A stretch of 64,000 bases of DNA from assembly GCA_900468805.1 (NCBI GenBank), contig UEIF01000004.1, forward strand, positions 19,490 through 83,489, given 5' to 3'. The stretch is from Hyphomicrobiales bacterium. GTDB lineage: Bacteria; Pseudomonadota; Alphaproteobacteria; Rhizobiales; Rhizobiaceae. The notes under the pieces were generated by a model, which searched no databases, was not told where the DNA came from, and saw only the letters and a program-made list of their open reading frames with translations. A program made the position numbers and the translations under genes. This document shows positions 39,910 to 48,535 of the stretch, piece after piece (the stretch's first letter is position 1; each line of letters opens with the position of its first letter).

Positions 39910-40191
39910 ATGGCCGAATTGAAAACCGCTTCCGTCGAATCCACCGCTGCGCGCGTCAAGGCCGAAGTTGCCGCCGAAGATCTGTCCGCGCAGGTTGCTG
40001 CGTTGCGTGAGGATCTGAGTCGCCTTTCGGACAGCGTGATCGCGCTGGGGCAGGGCGCGAGGACCGCAGTGGCCGACGAAGCCTCCGTCATGACCGAGCG
40101 TGTCCGCGACAAGGTGCGTGAAGAGCCGCTGACGGCAATCGCCATTACGGCCGGTGTTGCCTATCTCATCGGTCTCCTCAGCCGTCACTAA
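39910..40191 (+). CDS. DUF883 family small membrane protein (ElaB/YqjD-like)
   Basis: This 93-residue protein has a long amphipathic helix (residues 15-70, with repeated Ala, Glu, Val and Arg) and a C-terminal hydrophobic anchor (ITAGVAYLIGLL). That is the shape of ElaB/YqjD, a tail-anchored inner-membrane protein that binds ribosomes in E. coli stationary phase; the same role here is inference. The frame runs upstream through the antisense strand of ppiD, but the ATG at 39910 is the credible start. It is followed by a bidirectional terminator. Confidence 0.78.
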   Translation: MAELKTASVESTAARVKAEVAAEDLSAQVAALREDLSRLSDSVIALGQGARTAVADEASVMTERVRDKVREEPLTAIAITAGVAYLIGLLSRH

Positions 40192-40194
40192 ATG

Positions 40195-40221
40195 AAAAAA
40201 GCCGGACGCATGACGTCCGGC
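40195..40221. terminator. Bidirectional terminator hairpin
   Basis: GCCGGACG (40201-40208) pairs with CGTCCGGC (40214-40221). On the minus strand it is followed by six T, so it suits the leftward GlsB-like gene best. It also ends the rightward DUF883 gene, with only a weak T-rich stretch. Confidence 0.75.
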
Positions 40222-40255
40222 CTTTAATCTTTCTGGCAATCTTTTCCCTGTCAGC

Positions 40256-40510
40256 TCAGCGGCGGATGAGGCGTCCGATCGCGATCAGTATGCATGCGCC
40301 GACAAAGCCAGTGACCAGGTAGCCTAGCCAGCCGCTGAGTGGCTGGATGTGAAGGATACTGAGAATCCAGTTGGCGACAATCGCGCCTATGATGCCGAGC
40401 AATATGTTCATGAACACGCCCATATTGCTGTTCATGAACTTTTCCGCCAGCCATCCGGCGAAGCCGCCGATAATGATAGCTGCAATCCAACCTACACTTT
40501 CGTTTTCCAT
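40256..40510 (-). CDS. GlsB/YeaQ/YmgE family stress-response membrane protein
   Basis: This 84-residue integral membrane protein has three predicted helices with glycine-rich motifs: WIAAIIIGGFAGWLAEKFM, a central FMNILLGIIGAIVANWIL, and a final GWLGYLVTGFVGACILIAIG. It belongs to the transglycosylase-associated/YeaQ family, induced by stress in several bacteria. The ATG at 40510 has GGAGGGAG at ideal spacing. An upstream small ORF runs in the same direction. A terminator (40195-40221) ends the gene. Confidence 0.9.
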   Translation of the reverse strand: MENESVGWIAAIIIGGFAGWLAEKFMNSNMGVFMNILLGIIGAIVANWILSILHIQPLSGWLGYLVTGFVGACILIAIGRLIRR

Positions 40511-40590
40511 GGCAATCTCCCTCCTGGCAAAACGTGAGATACAACGCGCACAATCGAAAAAAGTTCCGCTGGGGCAGCGGCTTAGCACTG

Positions 40591-40707
40591 TCAGGGATGA
40601 AGCAACGTCACCGGCGCAGAAAGCGCGTGAACCGCAATCTGAAACATCAGGCCTGAAAAGGCCAGCGCGGCAAAGCCGGCCGGCATCAGCAAACTCTTGG
40701 TGAACAT
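40591..40707 (-). CDS. Small hydrophobic protein of 38 residues
   Basis: This short ORF has a very good AAGGGGGA ribosome-binding site five bases before its ATG and a hydrophobic middle (LLMPAGFAALAFSGLMFQIA) that could be one membrane helix. It ends APVTLLHP. It lies 80 bp upstream of the GlsB-like gene on the same strand. Proteins this short usually escape annotation. I cannot assign a family. Ribosome profiling or conservation in related species would test whether it is made. Confidence 0.5.
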   Translation of the reverse strand: MFTKSLLMPAGFAALAFSGLMFQIAVHALSAPVTLLHP

Positions 40708-40710
40708 CAA

Positions 40711-40900
40711 ATCCCCCTTTATCGGGAGCAAGCATAGTTCATCGCCTCAACTGCGCAAGCTGCTTATTAATAAGTAGTTAAGCATGAAATTTAAGTAAAA
40801 TCGTCACGACACTACATGCGCTACGACTAATATTAAATTATCAGGATATTACATTATCTGGAACAGGCGCTTCTCGATTTTCATGAGTAAGCAGTCATTC
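40711..40900. other. AT-rich intergenic stretch
   Basis: Bases about 40740-40870 are markedly AT-rich compared with the rest of the window, with TTAATAAGTAG-like and ATTAAATTATC-like segments. No gene is seen. It may be a regulatory region for the small ORF, GlsB or flagellin genes, or a trace of acquired DNA. Confidence 0.45.
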
Positions 40901-40923
40901 AACGCTACCTGGAGGAGATCGAT

Positions 40924-41040
40924 ATGCGTCCCTCCCTTTTCATCGAGAATGAGAAACAGCCCGCGAGACTGGGGCCGGATGGCCAAAATCGCGCGGAATA
41001 CTGTCCTTTAGGCAGCACGGCAAGATTGTATCTCAATTGA
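40924..41040 (+). CDS. Possible 38-residue protein upstream of flagellin
   Basis: This ORF starts with ATG behind GGAGGAG (six-base spacing) and runs 38 codons to TGA. The peptide is hydrophilic, begins MRPSLFIENEKQPARLGPDG, and has one Cys. It lies 172 bp before the flagellin gene on the same strand. The strong ribosome-binding site is the main evidence. No family is recognised; it may be a leader peptide, a remnant or not translated. Confidence 0.35.
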   Translation: MRPSLFIENEKQPARLGPDGQNRAEYCPLGSTARLYLN

Positions 41041-41212
41041 AGTGAGCCGGCCCGAGAAAGACCCAATAAAGGTACAGCAAGAGTAAAAACAATTCGAGAT
41101 TTCACGCTTCCTTTTACGCAGGATTAACCCAACCTGACGTCAATTCATAGCTAACAGAATCTCAAGAAGATCGATTCATCGACCCTGCTGTTTCTCGTAT
41201 TTCAGGCCGCGT

Positions 41213-42898
41213 ATGTCTTCTATTAATACAAATTATTCCAGCATGGCGGCGTTACAAACCCTCCGGTCTGTGACGGCAGATCTCTATGCGACGCAGAATA
41301 GAGTTTCGACCGGCCTGCGGGTCGAGAAGGCATCCGACAATGCAGCCTACTGGTCCGTTGCAACGACGATGCGCACGGACAACAGGGCGCTTTCAGCGGT
41401 TTCCGATGCCTTGGGCCTCGGCGAAGCAATGACGGATACCAGTTCTTCCGCGCTTGCCTCGATCGTCGATATCATCGGCGACATGAAAGCCAAGGTGATA
41501 GCGGCGACCGAGAAGAGTGTCGACAAGGCAAAAATCCAGGATGAGCTCGATGCGCTGAACGGCAGACTGGTGGCGACCGCCACTTCTGCCTCCTTTTCCG
41601 GCGAGAACTGGCTAAATACCGACATTCCCGGCCTCGACCTGATGACGCAATATAACAAGAGTATCGTTTCGGCCTTCATTCGCGGAGGCGACGGCAGTGT
41701 CAGGGTCGACACGACCGATGTCGATCTCACACGGTTGGCGCTTTTCAATTCGAGCGGCGGAGGGCTGCTGCAAGCGGATGAAAAATCGCTTGGGCTGATC
41801 GGCGGATTGCGGAATGCCGATTTTACCGGCGTCGGGCAAAGGGGTTACAGCGTCTACTGGTTCTTCGGCCCCGCCACTCTTCCCAATCCAAGCACCGGCG
41901 TCTTCACTGCAACGGACAAGATGACCTTCGACCTCACCGTCGACGGCGCGGAAACGCGCACGGTGACGATCGACAGGAATACGATCGACGCTGCATTGGG
42001 AACGACCAATGGTTATATCGCCAACGCCAATGATTTTGCCACCGTTATACGCCTGGCAATGTCCAACATGGGCTGGTCACCTGGCAGCGTCACATCCCCA
42101 GGAGGCCTGCTTTATTTTACCAGCGGCGAAATTCCGGGTAGCAGTGCATCGAGCATGGTCATTTCAAACGTGACCTCGACGCTTGCCGGCGGTTACGCTT
42201 TCGCGCTCAACGTACCCGCTTTACAACGGCAGGACGGCACCGTCGCGAGCTACCAGTTCGGATTTGCAGGTCCATTCGCCGTGCAGCGTGATGTCGCGTT
42301 TTCTTTCAGCGTGAATGTCAACAACGGCGCCACGAAAACCGTGACCATCAACCGCAGCCTTGTCGACAGCGTTCTCGGCACGAATGACGGAAAGATCAAT
42401 ACTGCCGGCGATTACGCGCGCATCCTTGGCGCCGTGCTGGCCGGAAGCGGAATGCAGGCCACTGCGGCAGGCTCGAATATATTGCTTCAGGCGGATTCGG
42501 CCATGCATCCGCAAGCGGGCGCGACGCGATCAACCATCCGGCTTTTCGGCGTTACCGACAACATCGGCTATGCGCCCAATTTCGATATTACCGATATCGA
42601 CATCACCAATCCCGCCAATGACCTGCAAAACTATATCGGCGGTATCAACATGATGGAGCAGAAAGTTATCCAGGCTTCAAGCTATCTGGGCGATGTCAGC
42701 AAGCGGCTCAACATGCAGGACAATTTCGTCAATACGCTGCAGGATTCCGTCGCAAGCGGCATCGGGCGGCTCATCGATGCCGATATGGAGGAAGAATCCT
42801 CACGGCTGACGGCCCTGCAGAGCCAGCAGCAACTCGCCCTGCAATCTCTCTGGATCGCCAACAGCGCACCGCAGAACGTGCTCCAGCTCTTCCAGTAA
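41213..42898 (+). CDS. Stand-alone flagellin with duplicated variable domain
   Basis: This flagellin has 561 residues. The conserved N-terminal D0/D1 part begins SSINTNYSSMAALQTLRSV and the C-terminal part ends with LQSLWIANSAPQNVLQLFQ. The variable middle holds two homologous blocks of about 45 residues, starting near 240 and 362. They share TVTIDR/TVTINR, LGT and NDF/GDY landmarks. It is longer than the usual rhizobial flagellins (about 300-430). No other flagellar gene lies in this window, so it is an orphan relative to the main flagellar cluster. The ATG at 41213 has a weak ribosome-binding site. Expression and role in the filament are unknown. Confidence 0.88.
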   Translation: MSSINTNYSSMAALQTLRSVTADLYATQNRVSTGLRVEKASDNAAYWSVATTMRTDNRALSAVSDALGLGEAMTDTSSSALASIVDIIGDMKAKVIAATEKSVDKAKIQDELDALNGRLVATATSASFSGENWLNTDIPGLDLMTQYNKSIVSAFIRGGDGSVRVDTTDVDLTRLALFNSSGGGLLQADEKSLGLIGGLRNADFTGVGQRGYSVYWFFGPATLPNPSTGVFTATDKMTFDLTVDGAETRTVTIDRNTIDAALGTTNGYIANANDFATVIRLAMSNMGWSPGSVTSPGGLLYFTSGEIPGSSASSMVISNVTSTLAGGYAFALNVPALQRQDGTVASYQFGFAGPFAVQRDVAFSFSVNVNNGATKTVTINRSLVDSVLGTNDGKINTAGDYARILGAVLAGSGMQATAAGSNILLQADSAMHPQAGATRSTIRLFGVTDNIGYAPNFDITDIDITNPANDLQNYIGGINMMEQKVIQASSYLGDVSKRLNMQDNFVNTLQDSVASGIGRLIDADMEEESSRLTALQSQQQLALQSLWIANSAPQNVLQLFQ

Positions 42899-43054
42899 TA
42901 TGCCCCGCAATGGGCGCCGATATGCCTCATCGGGGTGCGTCATGACCTCGCATCGATGGCAGTAGCTTTGCTGCCTGCCAGCGGATAAGAGACATTCTGC
43001 GGCGAGCCTCGCGACGGAGACTCCTATCGCAAAGTCGGGTGCGGCGAGGTTTGC

Positions 43055-43954
43055 ATGAAGTCCGAAACAGTAGAAGTACGGCCGCTGGCAGGCATCGCGC
43101 TTGCTTGCGCCGGTTACGCTTGCTTTGCCCTGCAGGACGCCTTGGTCAAATGGCTCGTGGCCGACTACGAGGTTCCGGAAATCCTGTTCATGCGCAGCAT
43201 GGTCATCGTGATCATCACCGGCGTTCTCGTGCGCTACCGCCGCCATCCTTCGATCTTCAAGAGCCCCTATAGAGGCACGGTCGTGCTTCGCTCGGCGCTG
43301 ATGCTGATCGCCTGGCTGCTGTTTTACAACGCCGCCCGGTATCTGGGACTTGCCGAGCTGACGACGCTCTATTTCTCGGCGCCGATCATTGTCATGTTCC
43401 TGTCGATCCTGGTTCTCAAGGAAACAATCGGACCGGGGCGCTGGATCGCCTGCGTCGGCGGCTTCATCGGCGTCACCATCGCCGCAAACCCCACGCATTC
43501 GCCGAACCTGCTGCCGGCCGCCATGTGCCTCACCGCGGGTTTCTGCTGGGCCTGGAGCACGATCCTCATCCGGCTCGTCAGCCGCAGCGAGACGACACTC
43601 ACTCAGATGTTCGCGACAAGCTTGCTGTTCGCGATTGCCTGCGCCCTGTCGTTCCCCTGGATCTGGAAAACACCCGATGCCACAGGCTGGGCTTTGATGC
43701 TGGGTCTCGGCCTCGTCGCCACACTCGGGCAATTCCTTCTCTATGAAGGGTTCCGATACGCGCCGGCCTCGGCGCTCGCACCCGTCGAATATAGCGGGCT
43801 CTTGTGGGCCTTCGTTTACGGCTATCTCATCTGGGCGGAAATTCCGGCGGTAAACGTCTTCGTGGGCGCGCTCATCATCGTCGCCTCAAGCCTGGTATTG
43901 ATTGCCTGGGAGCGCCATGGCGAGCCCGGCCGGAAGAAGCGCGCGGCTTGCTGA
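43055..43954 (+). CDS. EamA/DMT family transporter
   Basis: This 299-residue membrane protein has about ten helices arranged as two EamA halves. Typical segments are ALACAGYACFALQDALVKWL near the start, ALLAYYN-like LLFYNAARYLGLAELTTLYF in the first half, and a second half with LLYEGFRYAPASALAPVEYS. The family exports amino acids, purines or other metabolites; the substrate is unknown. The ATG at 43055 starts 156 bp after flagellin. It is convergent with the FAD oxidoreductase gene. Confidence 0.87.
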   Translation: MKSETVEVRPLAGIALACAGYACFALQDALVKWLVADYEVPEILFMRSMVIVIITGVLVRYRRHPSIFKSPYRGTVVLRSALMLIAWLLFYNAARYLGLAELTTLYFSAPIIVMFLSILVLKETIGPGRWIACVGGFIGVTIAANPTHSPNLLPAAMCLTAGFCWAWSTILIRLVSRSETTLTQMFATSLLFAIACALSFPWIWKTPDATGWALMLGLGLVATLGQFLLYEGFRYAPASALAPVEYSGLLWAFVYGYLIWAEIPAVNVFVGALIIVASSLVLIAWERHGEPGRKKRAAC

Positions 43955-43979
43955 GAGAAACGTATCGAAATGGCTGACG

Positions 43980-45116
43980 TCAGTGAGGATTTCCAGCGAA
44001 CGCCTTGCCGGCAAGCCGCGCCACGCTCTGCCCGATAGCCAGTGAGGCAGTCAGGCCGGGGCTTTCGATCCCATACAGCGCTATATAGGCGGGATGTCCC
44101 GTTTTCTCCGGCCCTTGAAGCACAAAGTCGCCACCACCGCCCGAAACCGGGCCGGCGATTTTCGGACGTATGCCTGAATAGGCCGGCTGCAGGGCACCAT
44201 TCTCCAGATCGGGCCAATAGCGGCGGATTGCGGAATAAAATTTATCCGCGCGACGCGGGTCGACATCATAGTCGATCGTCTCAACCCACTCGACATCAGG
44301 ACCGAAGCGCGCCTGGCCTGCAAGATCGAGCGTCAGGTGCACACCGAGACCACCGGGTTCGGGGACCGGGTAGATCAGCTGCGTCGCCGGCGCGCGGCCG
44401 GTCAGTGCGAAGTAGCATCCCTTGGCGTAGTGACGTGGCGGGATTGTGCTGACGTCCAGGCCCAACAGTTTTTCGGACAGCGCCCAGGCATTCAAGCCTG
44501 CAGCATTCACCACGAGGCCTGCTTCAATTTTGACCGGATCGCGGCCGCCGACTGACAGACGGATCTTGTCCGCAGCCAACTCGCCTTCGATGACAGGAGA
44601 ATTGCAGACGATCGCTCCCCCGTTTGCCTCGATATCCGTGATGTATGCCTGCATGAGACTGTGACTGTCGATGATGCCTGTTGACGGGGAGACAAGCGCC
44701 GCAAAGCCCCTGATCCGGGGTTGCCTGCGGGTAAGCTCCGCTGCGTCGATCAGGTAGCAGTCCTCCACTCCATTTGCTTCAGCCTGCCTGGACAGCTTTT
44801 CGAGGTAACCGAGTTCCTCCTCGCTCGACGCAACGACGAGCTTGCCGCAAGCCTTGTGAGGGACGCTCCGCTCACGGCAATATTCGTAGAGCTTGTGTTT
44901 TCCGGCAACGCAGAGCTCTGCCTTCAAACTGCCAGTTGCATAGTAGAGCCCGGCGTGGATGACCTCGCTGTTGCGGGCAGACGTAATGCTGCCGGTCATT
45001 GGCTCCGCTTCGAGAAGCACCACCTCGCGGCCGGACATGGCAAGTTCGCGCGCTACCGCCAACCCCACGACCCCTCCACCCACGACGACGCAGTCGAGGT
45101 CCAGTACCTCCGTCAT
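43980..45116 (-). CDS. FAD-dependent oxidoreductase (L-2-hydroxyglutarate oxidase-like)
   Basis: This 378-residue flavoprotein has the dinucleotide-binding motif VVGGGVVGLAVAREL near the N terminus. It has TSARNSEVIHAGLYY, typical of DAO/LhgO-type enzymes, and a C-terminal YGIESPGLTASLAIG. It oxidises a 2-hydroxy or amino acid and passes electrons to a quinone or oxygen; L-2-hydroxyglutarate is a guess by family. The frame opens at 45200, but the ATG at 45116 has GAGGGAG upstream and fits the family start. A tRNA-Ser gene lies upstream on the same strand. Confidence 0.85.
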   Translation of the reverse strand: MTEVLDLDCVVVGGGVVGLAVARELAMSGREVVLLEAEPMTGSITSARNSEVIHAGLYYATGSLKAELCVAGKHKLYEYCRERSVPHKACGKLVVASSEEELGYLEKLSRQAEANGVEDCYLIDAAELTRRQPRIRGFAALVSPSTGIIDSHSLMQAYITDIEANGGAIVCNSPVIEGELAADKIRLSVGGRDPVKIEAGLVVNAAGLNAWALSEKLLGLDVSTIPPRHYAKGCYFALTGRAPATQLIYPVPEPGGLGVHLTLDLAGQARFGPDVEWVETIDYDVDPRRADKFYSAIRRYWPDLENGALQPAYSGIRPKIAGPVSGGGGDFVLQGPEKTGHPAYIALYGIESPGLTASLAIGQSVARLAGKAFAGNPH

Positions 45117-45343
45117 GCAGCTCCCTCTCATCCTCCAACTGCGGGGAGGGGCCTCTCCGGTCGAATTTTGGGAGCCCCTGACAACGCAATTCAGCGCCAA
45201 GTATCGTCGGTCGAACCTATCCCAAAATCAGGACGATGGGGAAATACGATTCCGCGGGCGAGATCTGAGCCGTCACCCCAGAGAGGGAACGATTCCGGAA
45301 CCTAGCCTGACAAGGCGAAAATACCCGTGTTTTCAGAGATTTA

Positions 45344-45433
45344 TGGCGGAAGAGGTGGGATTCGAACCCACGGTACGGTTTCCCGCACGCCGGTTTTCAA
45401 GACCGGTTCCTTAAACCACTCGGACACTCTTCC
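45344..45433 (-). tRNA. tRNA-Ser (anticodon UGA)
   Basis: Read on the minus strand, acceptor arms GGAAGAG and CTCTTCC pair around a class II (long variable arm) tRNA. The anticodon arm reads CTTGAAA in the loop, giving UGA for serine UCA codons. The GGTTCGAATCC T arm and an encoded CCA (45344-45346) are present. Confidence 0.96.
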
Positions 45434-45944
45434 ATCCAGTTGATCTGGCTGATCTTTGCCGGAAGAATTCGTTTTTGACGAAGACTGCTTCCGTCGACAA
45501 CCAAATCGCGGTTTGGCAGGCTTTATAGCGGTTCGGACTTCAGCGTCAACTTGCTCTCTCACATATCGAGCGGCAATTGCGCAGATAAACTGCTTCGATC
45601 GTCCGGCTCCCCCAGGCGTTACCCAATCTACTCAACTGTTTATAACATCGGGAAGAAATACCCCATTGTGGGGCATCGCGACGGCTTCCAACCGAATAGT
45701 CCTGTCACGAAGCGAAACCGGCCGATGCGGGGATAAATGCCCCTATTCCATTCCCGGACAGGTTAAAATCAACCAGACATTAACCATAGTCATTAGAATT
45801 CGAGCTATCATCGGGAAATTGTTCGCAAATTTGCCACGATATTCACAAGATTAAAGTCTCGTTAGGCAGGCAGGTAATAAGGCAACTCCAACTCATTCAC
45901 GAGTGAGTTCCTTAACCATAACGGTCTTGAGTGGCGTGGGGCAT
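45434..45944. other. Intergenic region between tRNA-Ser and rlpA
   Basis: This 511 bp divergent region has no supported gene. Inverted repeats include CCAAA/TTTGG around 45501. The AT-rich part after 45740 is a likely promoter zone for rlpA. An ORF of 132 residues (45456-45854) is judged spurious. Confidence 0.5.
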
Positions 45945-47123
45945 ATGAAACTGAATTACGGGGCGGCGTCTTTCGCAACGACAGCTCGATGGCTGGCATT
46001 GTCGGCCATGTGCGCAACAGTGGCGGCCTGCGGCTCGACACAAGCCGTTCCCAAGAAGAAATCCCACGGCAAGGAATATTTCTCCGAGAGCGAATACGGC
46101 GTCAAAGCCAGCCCGCGCGTTGCCAACGGCAACAACATCCCGAAGGGCGGCGGCCGCTACATCGTCGGCGATCCCTATGTGGTGAAGGGCAAGATGTATT
46201 ACCCTAGGGAGGATTACTCCTATAACAAGGTAGGCATCGCTTCCTGGTACGGTTCCGCCTTCCATGGCCGGTTGACGGCAAATGGCGAAGTCTACGACCA
46301 GATGCACCTTTCCGCTGCGCATCCGACCTTTCCGCTGCCGAGCTATGCGCGCGTAACCAATACGGAGAACGGTTCGTCCGTGATCGTGCGGGTCAACGAC
46401 CGTGGGCCATACCATGAAGGTCGCATCATCGACCTTTCCAACAAGACGGCCTCCATGCTCGACCTGCAGCACAGCGGCACGGGCAATGTTCGCGTTCAAT
46501 ATGTCGGGAAGGCGCCGCTTGATGGCCACGACATGCCGTATCTGATGGCATCCTATGTTCCGAAGGGCAGCCGTATTCCGGGCGCCTATCCGGGCGGGGG
46601 CCAGATCGCGACCGGCGTGATGGTTGCCTCCAACAGCAAGAAGATCACCGGCGACCAACTGCAGAGCCTTGGCGACTATTCCAGTCCTTCGCCTGCCAAC
46701 GTACCGGTACCATTCTCCTCGACAGCCTATGCGGGCTCGACGCCGAATGCCAAGTATCCCGGCGCCAAGTATCAAGGCTCTACGCAGAGCGCCAAGTATA
46801 CTGCGGCTCCGGCTGCGCAGATGGCACCCGTGCCGATGCAGGCGCCGGCAGGCGGTCATTTCCTGGCCCCGCCGCCCGCCTTCGCCAATGGCGGACAGGC
46901 GATGGAGCAGATGGTGGTTCTGCCGGAAATCGGCCCCATTCCCTATGAGCGCCCGAATGGCTGGTCGAAGGGCACGTCGCTTGCCATGAACTACCAGGAA
47001 GCAGTCGTCGTCAACGTTCCGATCGCCTTCGACGCCGTGATGGTGCGCAATGACGGGCTGACGCAGGACTCGATCCTCGCTTCCTTCAAGCGGCAGAATG
47101 GCGGCGCTGCACAGGCGCGATAA
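45945..47123 (+). CDS. rlpA: RlpA-like septal ring lytic transglycosylase lipoprotein
   Basis: This outer membrane lipoprotein has 392 residues. The lipobox ends TVAAC with Cys29 and follows a hydrophobic leader. The double-psi beta-barrel domain lies at about 97-175, with GIASWYG, and the catalytic Asp in RVNDRGP (about 152). RlpA cleaves naked glycan strands at the division site. The C-terminal region is a low-complexity linker rich in Ala, Pro, Tyr and Ser with KYPGAKYQG repeats; no SPOR domain is recognised. The ATG at 45945 has GTGGGG upstream. A D,D-carboxypeptidase-like gene follows after 83 bp. Confidence 0.87.
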   Translation: MKLNYGAASFATTARWLALSAMCATVAACGSTQAVPKKKSHGKEYFSESEYGVKASPRVANGNNIPKGGGRYIVGDPYVVKGKMYYPREDYSYNKVGIASWYGSAFHGRLTANGEVYDQMHLSAAHPTFPLPSYARVTNTENGSSVIVRVNDRGPYHEGRIIDLSNKTASMLDLQHSGTGNVRVQYVGKAPLDGHDMPYLMASYVPKGSRIPGAYPGGGQIATGVMVASNSKKITGDQLQSLGDYSSPSPANVPVPFSSTAYAGSTPNAKYPGAKYQGSTQSAKYTAAPAAQMAPVPMQAPAGGHFLAPPPAFANGGQAMEQMVVLPEIGPIPYERPNGWSKGTSLAMNYQEAVVVNVPIAFDAVMVRNDGLTQDSILASFKRQNGGAAQAR

Positions 47124-47206
47124 AAACCCACGATAAAGTGTAATTGCATCGGCTTCCGGCTCGCTTTACCCTCTTGAATCAGCCCGCACGATCAATGGGA
47201 TTAGCG

Positions 47207-48400
47207 ATGTTGAAGCCGCTGCTTCGCCTCTTTGCATGTCTGCTTTTACCTGCTTCTGCAGCCCTTGCCGCAGAAGGCACCGATGCCGGCTTCGTCACCA
47301 AGGCCACGCAGGCCTATATGATCGAAGCTTCGACCGGAACGGTGCTTCTCTCCAAGAACGAAAACCAGGTCTTTGCCCCTGCTTCGCTTGCCAAGCTGAT
47401 GACGATGGATCTCGTTTTCAGTGCCGTCAGCAAGGGTCAGATTTCGCTCGATACGGAATATCCCGTCTCCGAATATGCCTGGCGCACCGGCGGCGCGCCT
47501 TCGCGTGCTGCCACGATGTTTGCAGCGCTGAAATCGAAGGTCCGCGTCGAGGATCTGATCAAGGGCGTTGCGATCCAGGGCGCCAATGACGGCTGCATCA
47601 TCCTTGCCGAGGGCATGGCCGGCAGCGAGGACCAGTTTGCGGCATCGATGACCCGGCGTGCTCGCGAGCTCGGTATGGAAAAGGCTGTCTTCGGCAATTC
47701 AACCGGGATTCCGGATGGCAAGAGCAAGGTGACGGCAAAGGAATTGGTGACGCTCGCCGTCGATCTGCAGGCTTCTTACCCCAATCTCTATCCCTATTTT
47801 GCCCAAGCGGATTTCGAGTGGAACAAGATCTTCCAGCGTAACCGCAATCCGCTGCTCGGCATGGATCTTGGCGCCGACGGGCTGGCGACCGGCTTTACAG
47901 AAGGCGAGGGCTATTCGATCGTCGCCTCGGTGCAGCGCGACGGACGGCGGCTCTTCGTGGCACTTGCCGGCATCGCCTCCGACAAGGAGCGTACGGAAGA
48001 AGCCAAACGCGTACTGGAATGGGGGCTGACGGCCTTCGAAAGCCATCAGGTCTTTGCAGACACGGAAGTCATTGGCGCTGCAAGCGTGTATGGCGGCACG
48101 GCGCGCACCGTCGATCTCGTCGCCAAGGCGCCGGTCAGCGTCTATGTTCCGATCAATAATCCCGACCGGCTCGCAGCCCGCATCGTCTATCGCTGGCCGC
48201 TGACGGCGCCCGTGAAGGCTGACACGGAGGTCGGTACATTGCGCATCGTTTCCGGCAACAGGATGCTGCGCGAAGTGCCGCTCTATACGGTGCAATCCGT
48301 CGAGGTGGGGTCGCTCACCAGCCGGGCGGTCGATGCGCTGCTGGAGCTTGGCGAATCGCTGTTCTTCTCCTGGCTGTGGGACACGTCCGAGCAGAGCTGA
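47207..48400 (+). CDS. D-alanyl-D-alanine carboxypeptidase-like protein with altered motifs
   Basis: This 397-residue protein has a signal peptide (LFACLLLPASAALAA) and the PBP5/6 fold. The first motif is intact: SLAK at 60-63. The second motif, normally SxN, is GAN at 125-127. The third, normally KTG, is ATG at 227-229. The C-terminal PBP5-like domain and an amphipathic tail (ELGESLFFSWLWD) are present. The changes could lower carboxypeptidase activity or redirect it. It lies between rlpA and tmk, close to the division-related rlpA. The start at ATG 47207 has GGGA seven bases upstream; 47195 is possible. Confidence 0.8.
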   Translation: MLKPLLRLFACLLLPASAALAAEGTDAGFVTKATQAYMIEASTGTVLLSKNENQVFAPASLAKLMTMDLVFSAVSKGQISLDTEYPVSEYAWRTGGAPSRAATMFAALKSKVRVEDLIKGVAIQGANDGCIILAEGMAGSEDQFAASMTRRARELGMEKAVFGNSTGIPDGKSKVTAKELVTLAVDLQASYPNLYPYFAQADFEWNKIFQRNRNPLLGMDLGADGLATGFTEGEGYSIVASVQRDGRRLFVALAGIASDKERTEEAKRVLEWGLTAFESHQVFADTEVIGAASVYGGTARTVDLVAKAPVSVYVPINNPDRLAARIVYRWPLTAPVKADTEVGTLRIVSGNRMLREVPLYTVQSVEVGSLTSRAVDALLELGESLFFSWLWDTSEQS

Positions 48401-48535
48401 GACCGTTTTTGCGAGCGAATTTTCGCGCGATTTGCCGGGGAAGGTGAATATGTCGCCGCGGCAAAAGGTTTCGTTCCGCACTATCTTCGGATAGATAGAG
48501 GAAGAGCGCGGCGCTCAGAATGCGGGAAAGTATCA

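Noticed and set aside
45456-45854. 132-codon ORF between tRNA-Ser and rlpA
   Set aside because: It has no ribosome-binding site of note, an unusual composition and no motif. It starts next to the tRNA gene and runs through a likely promoter region.
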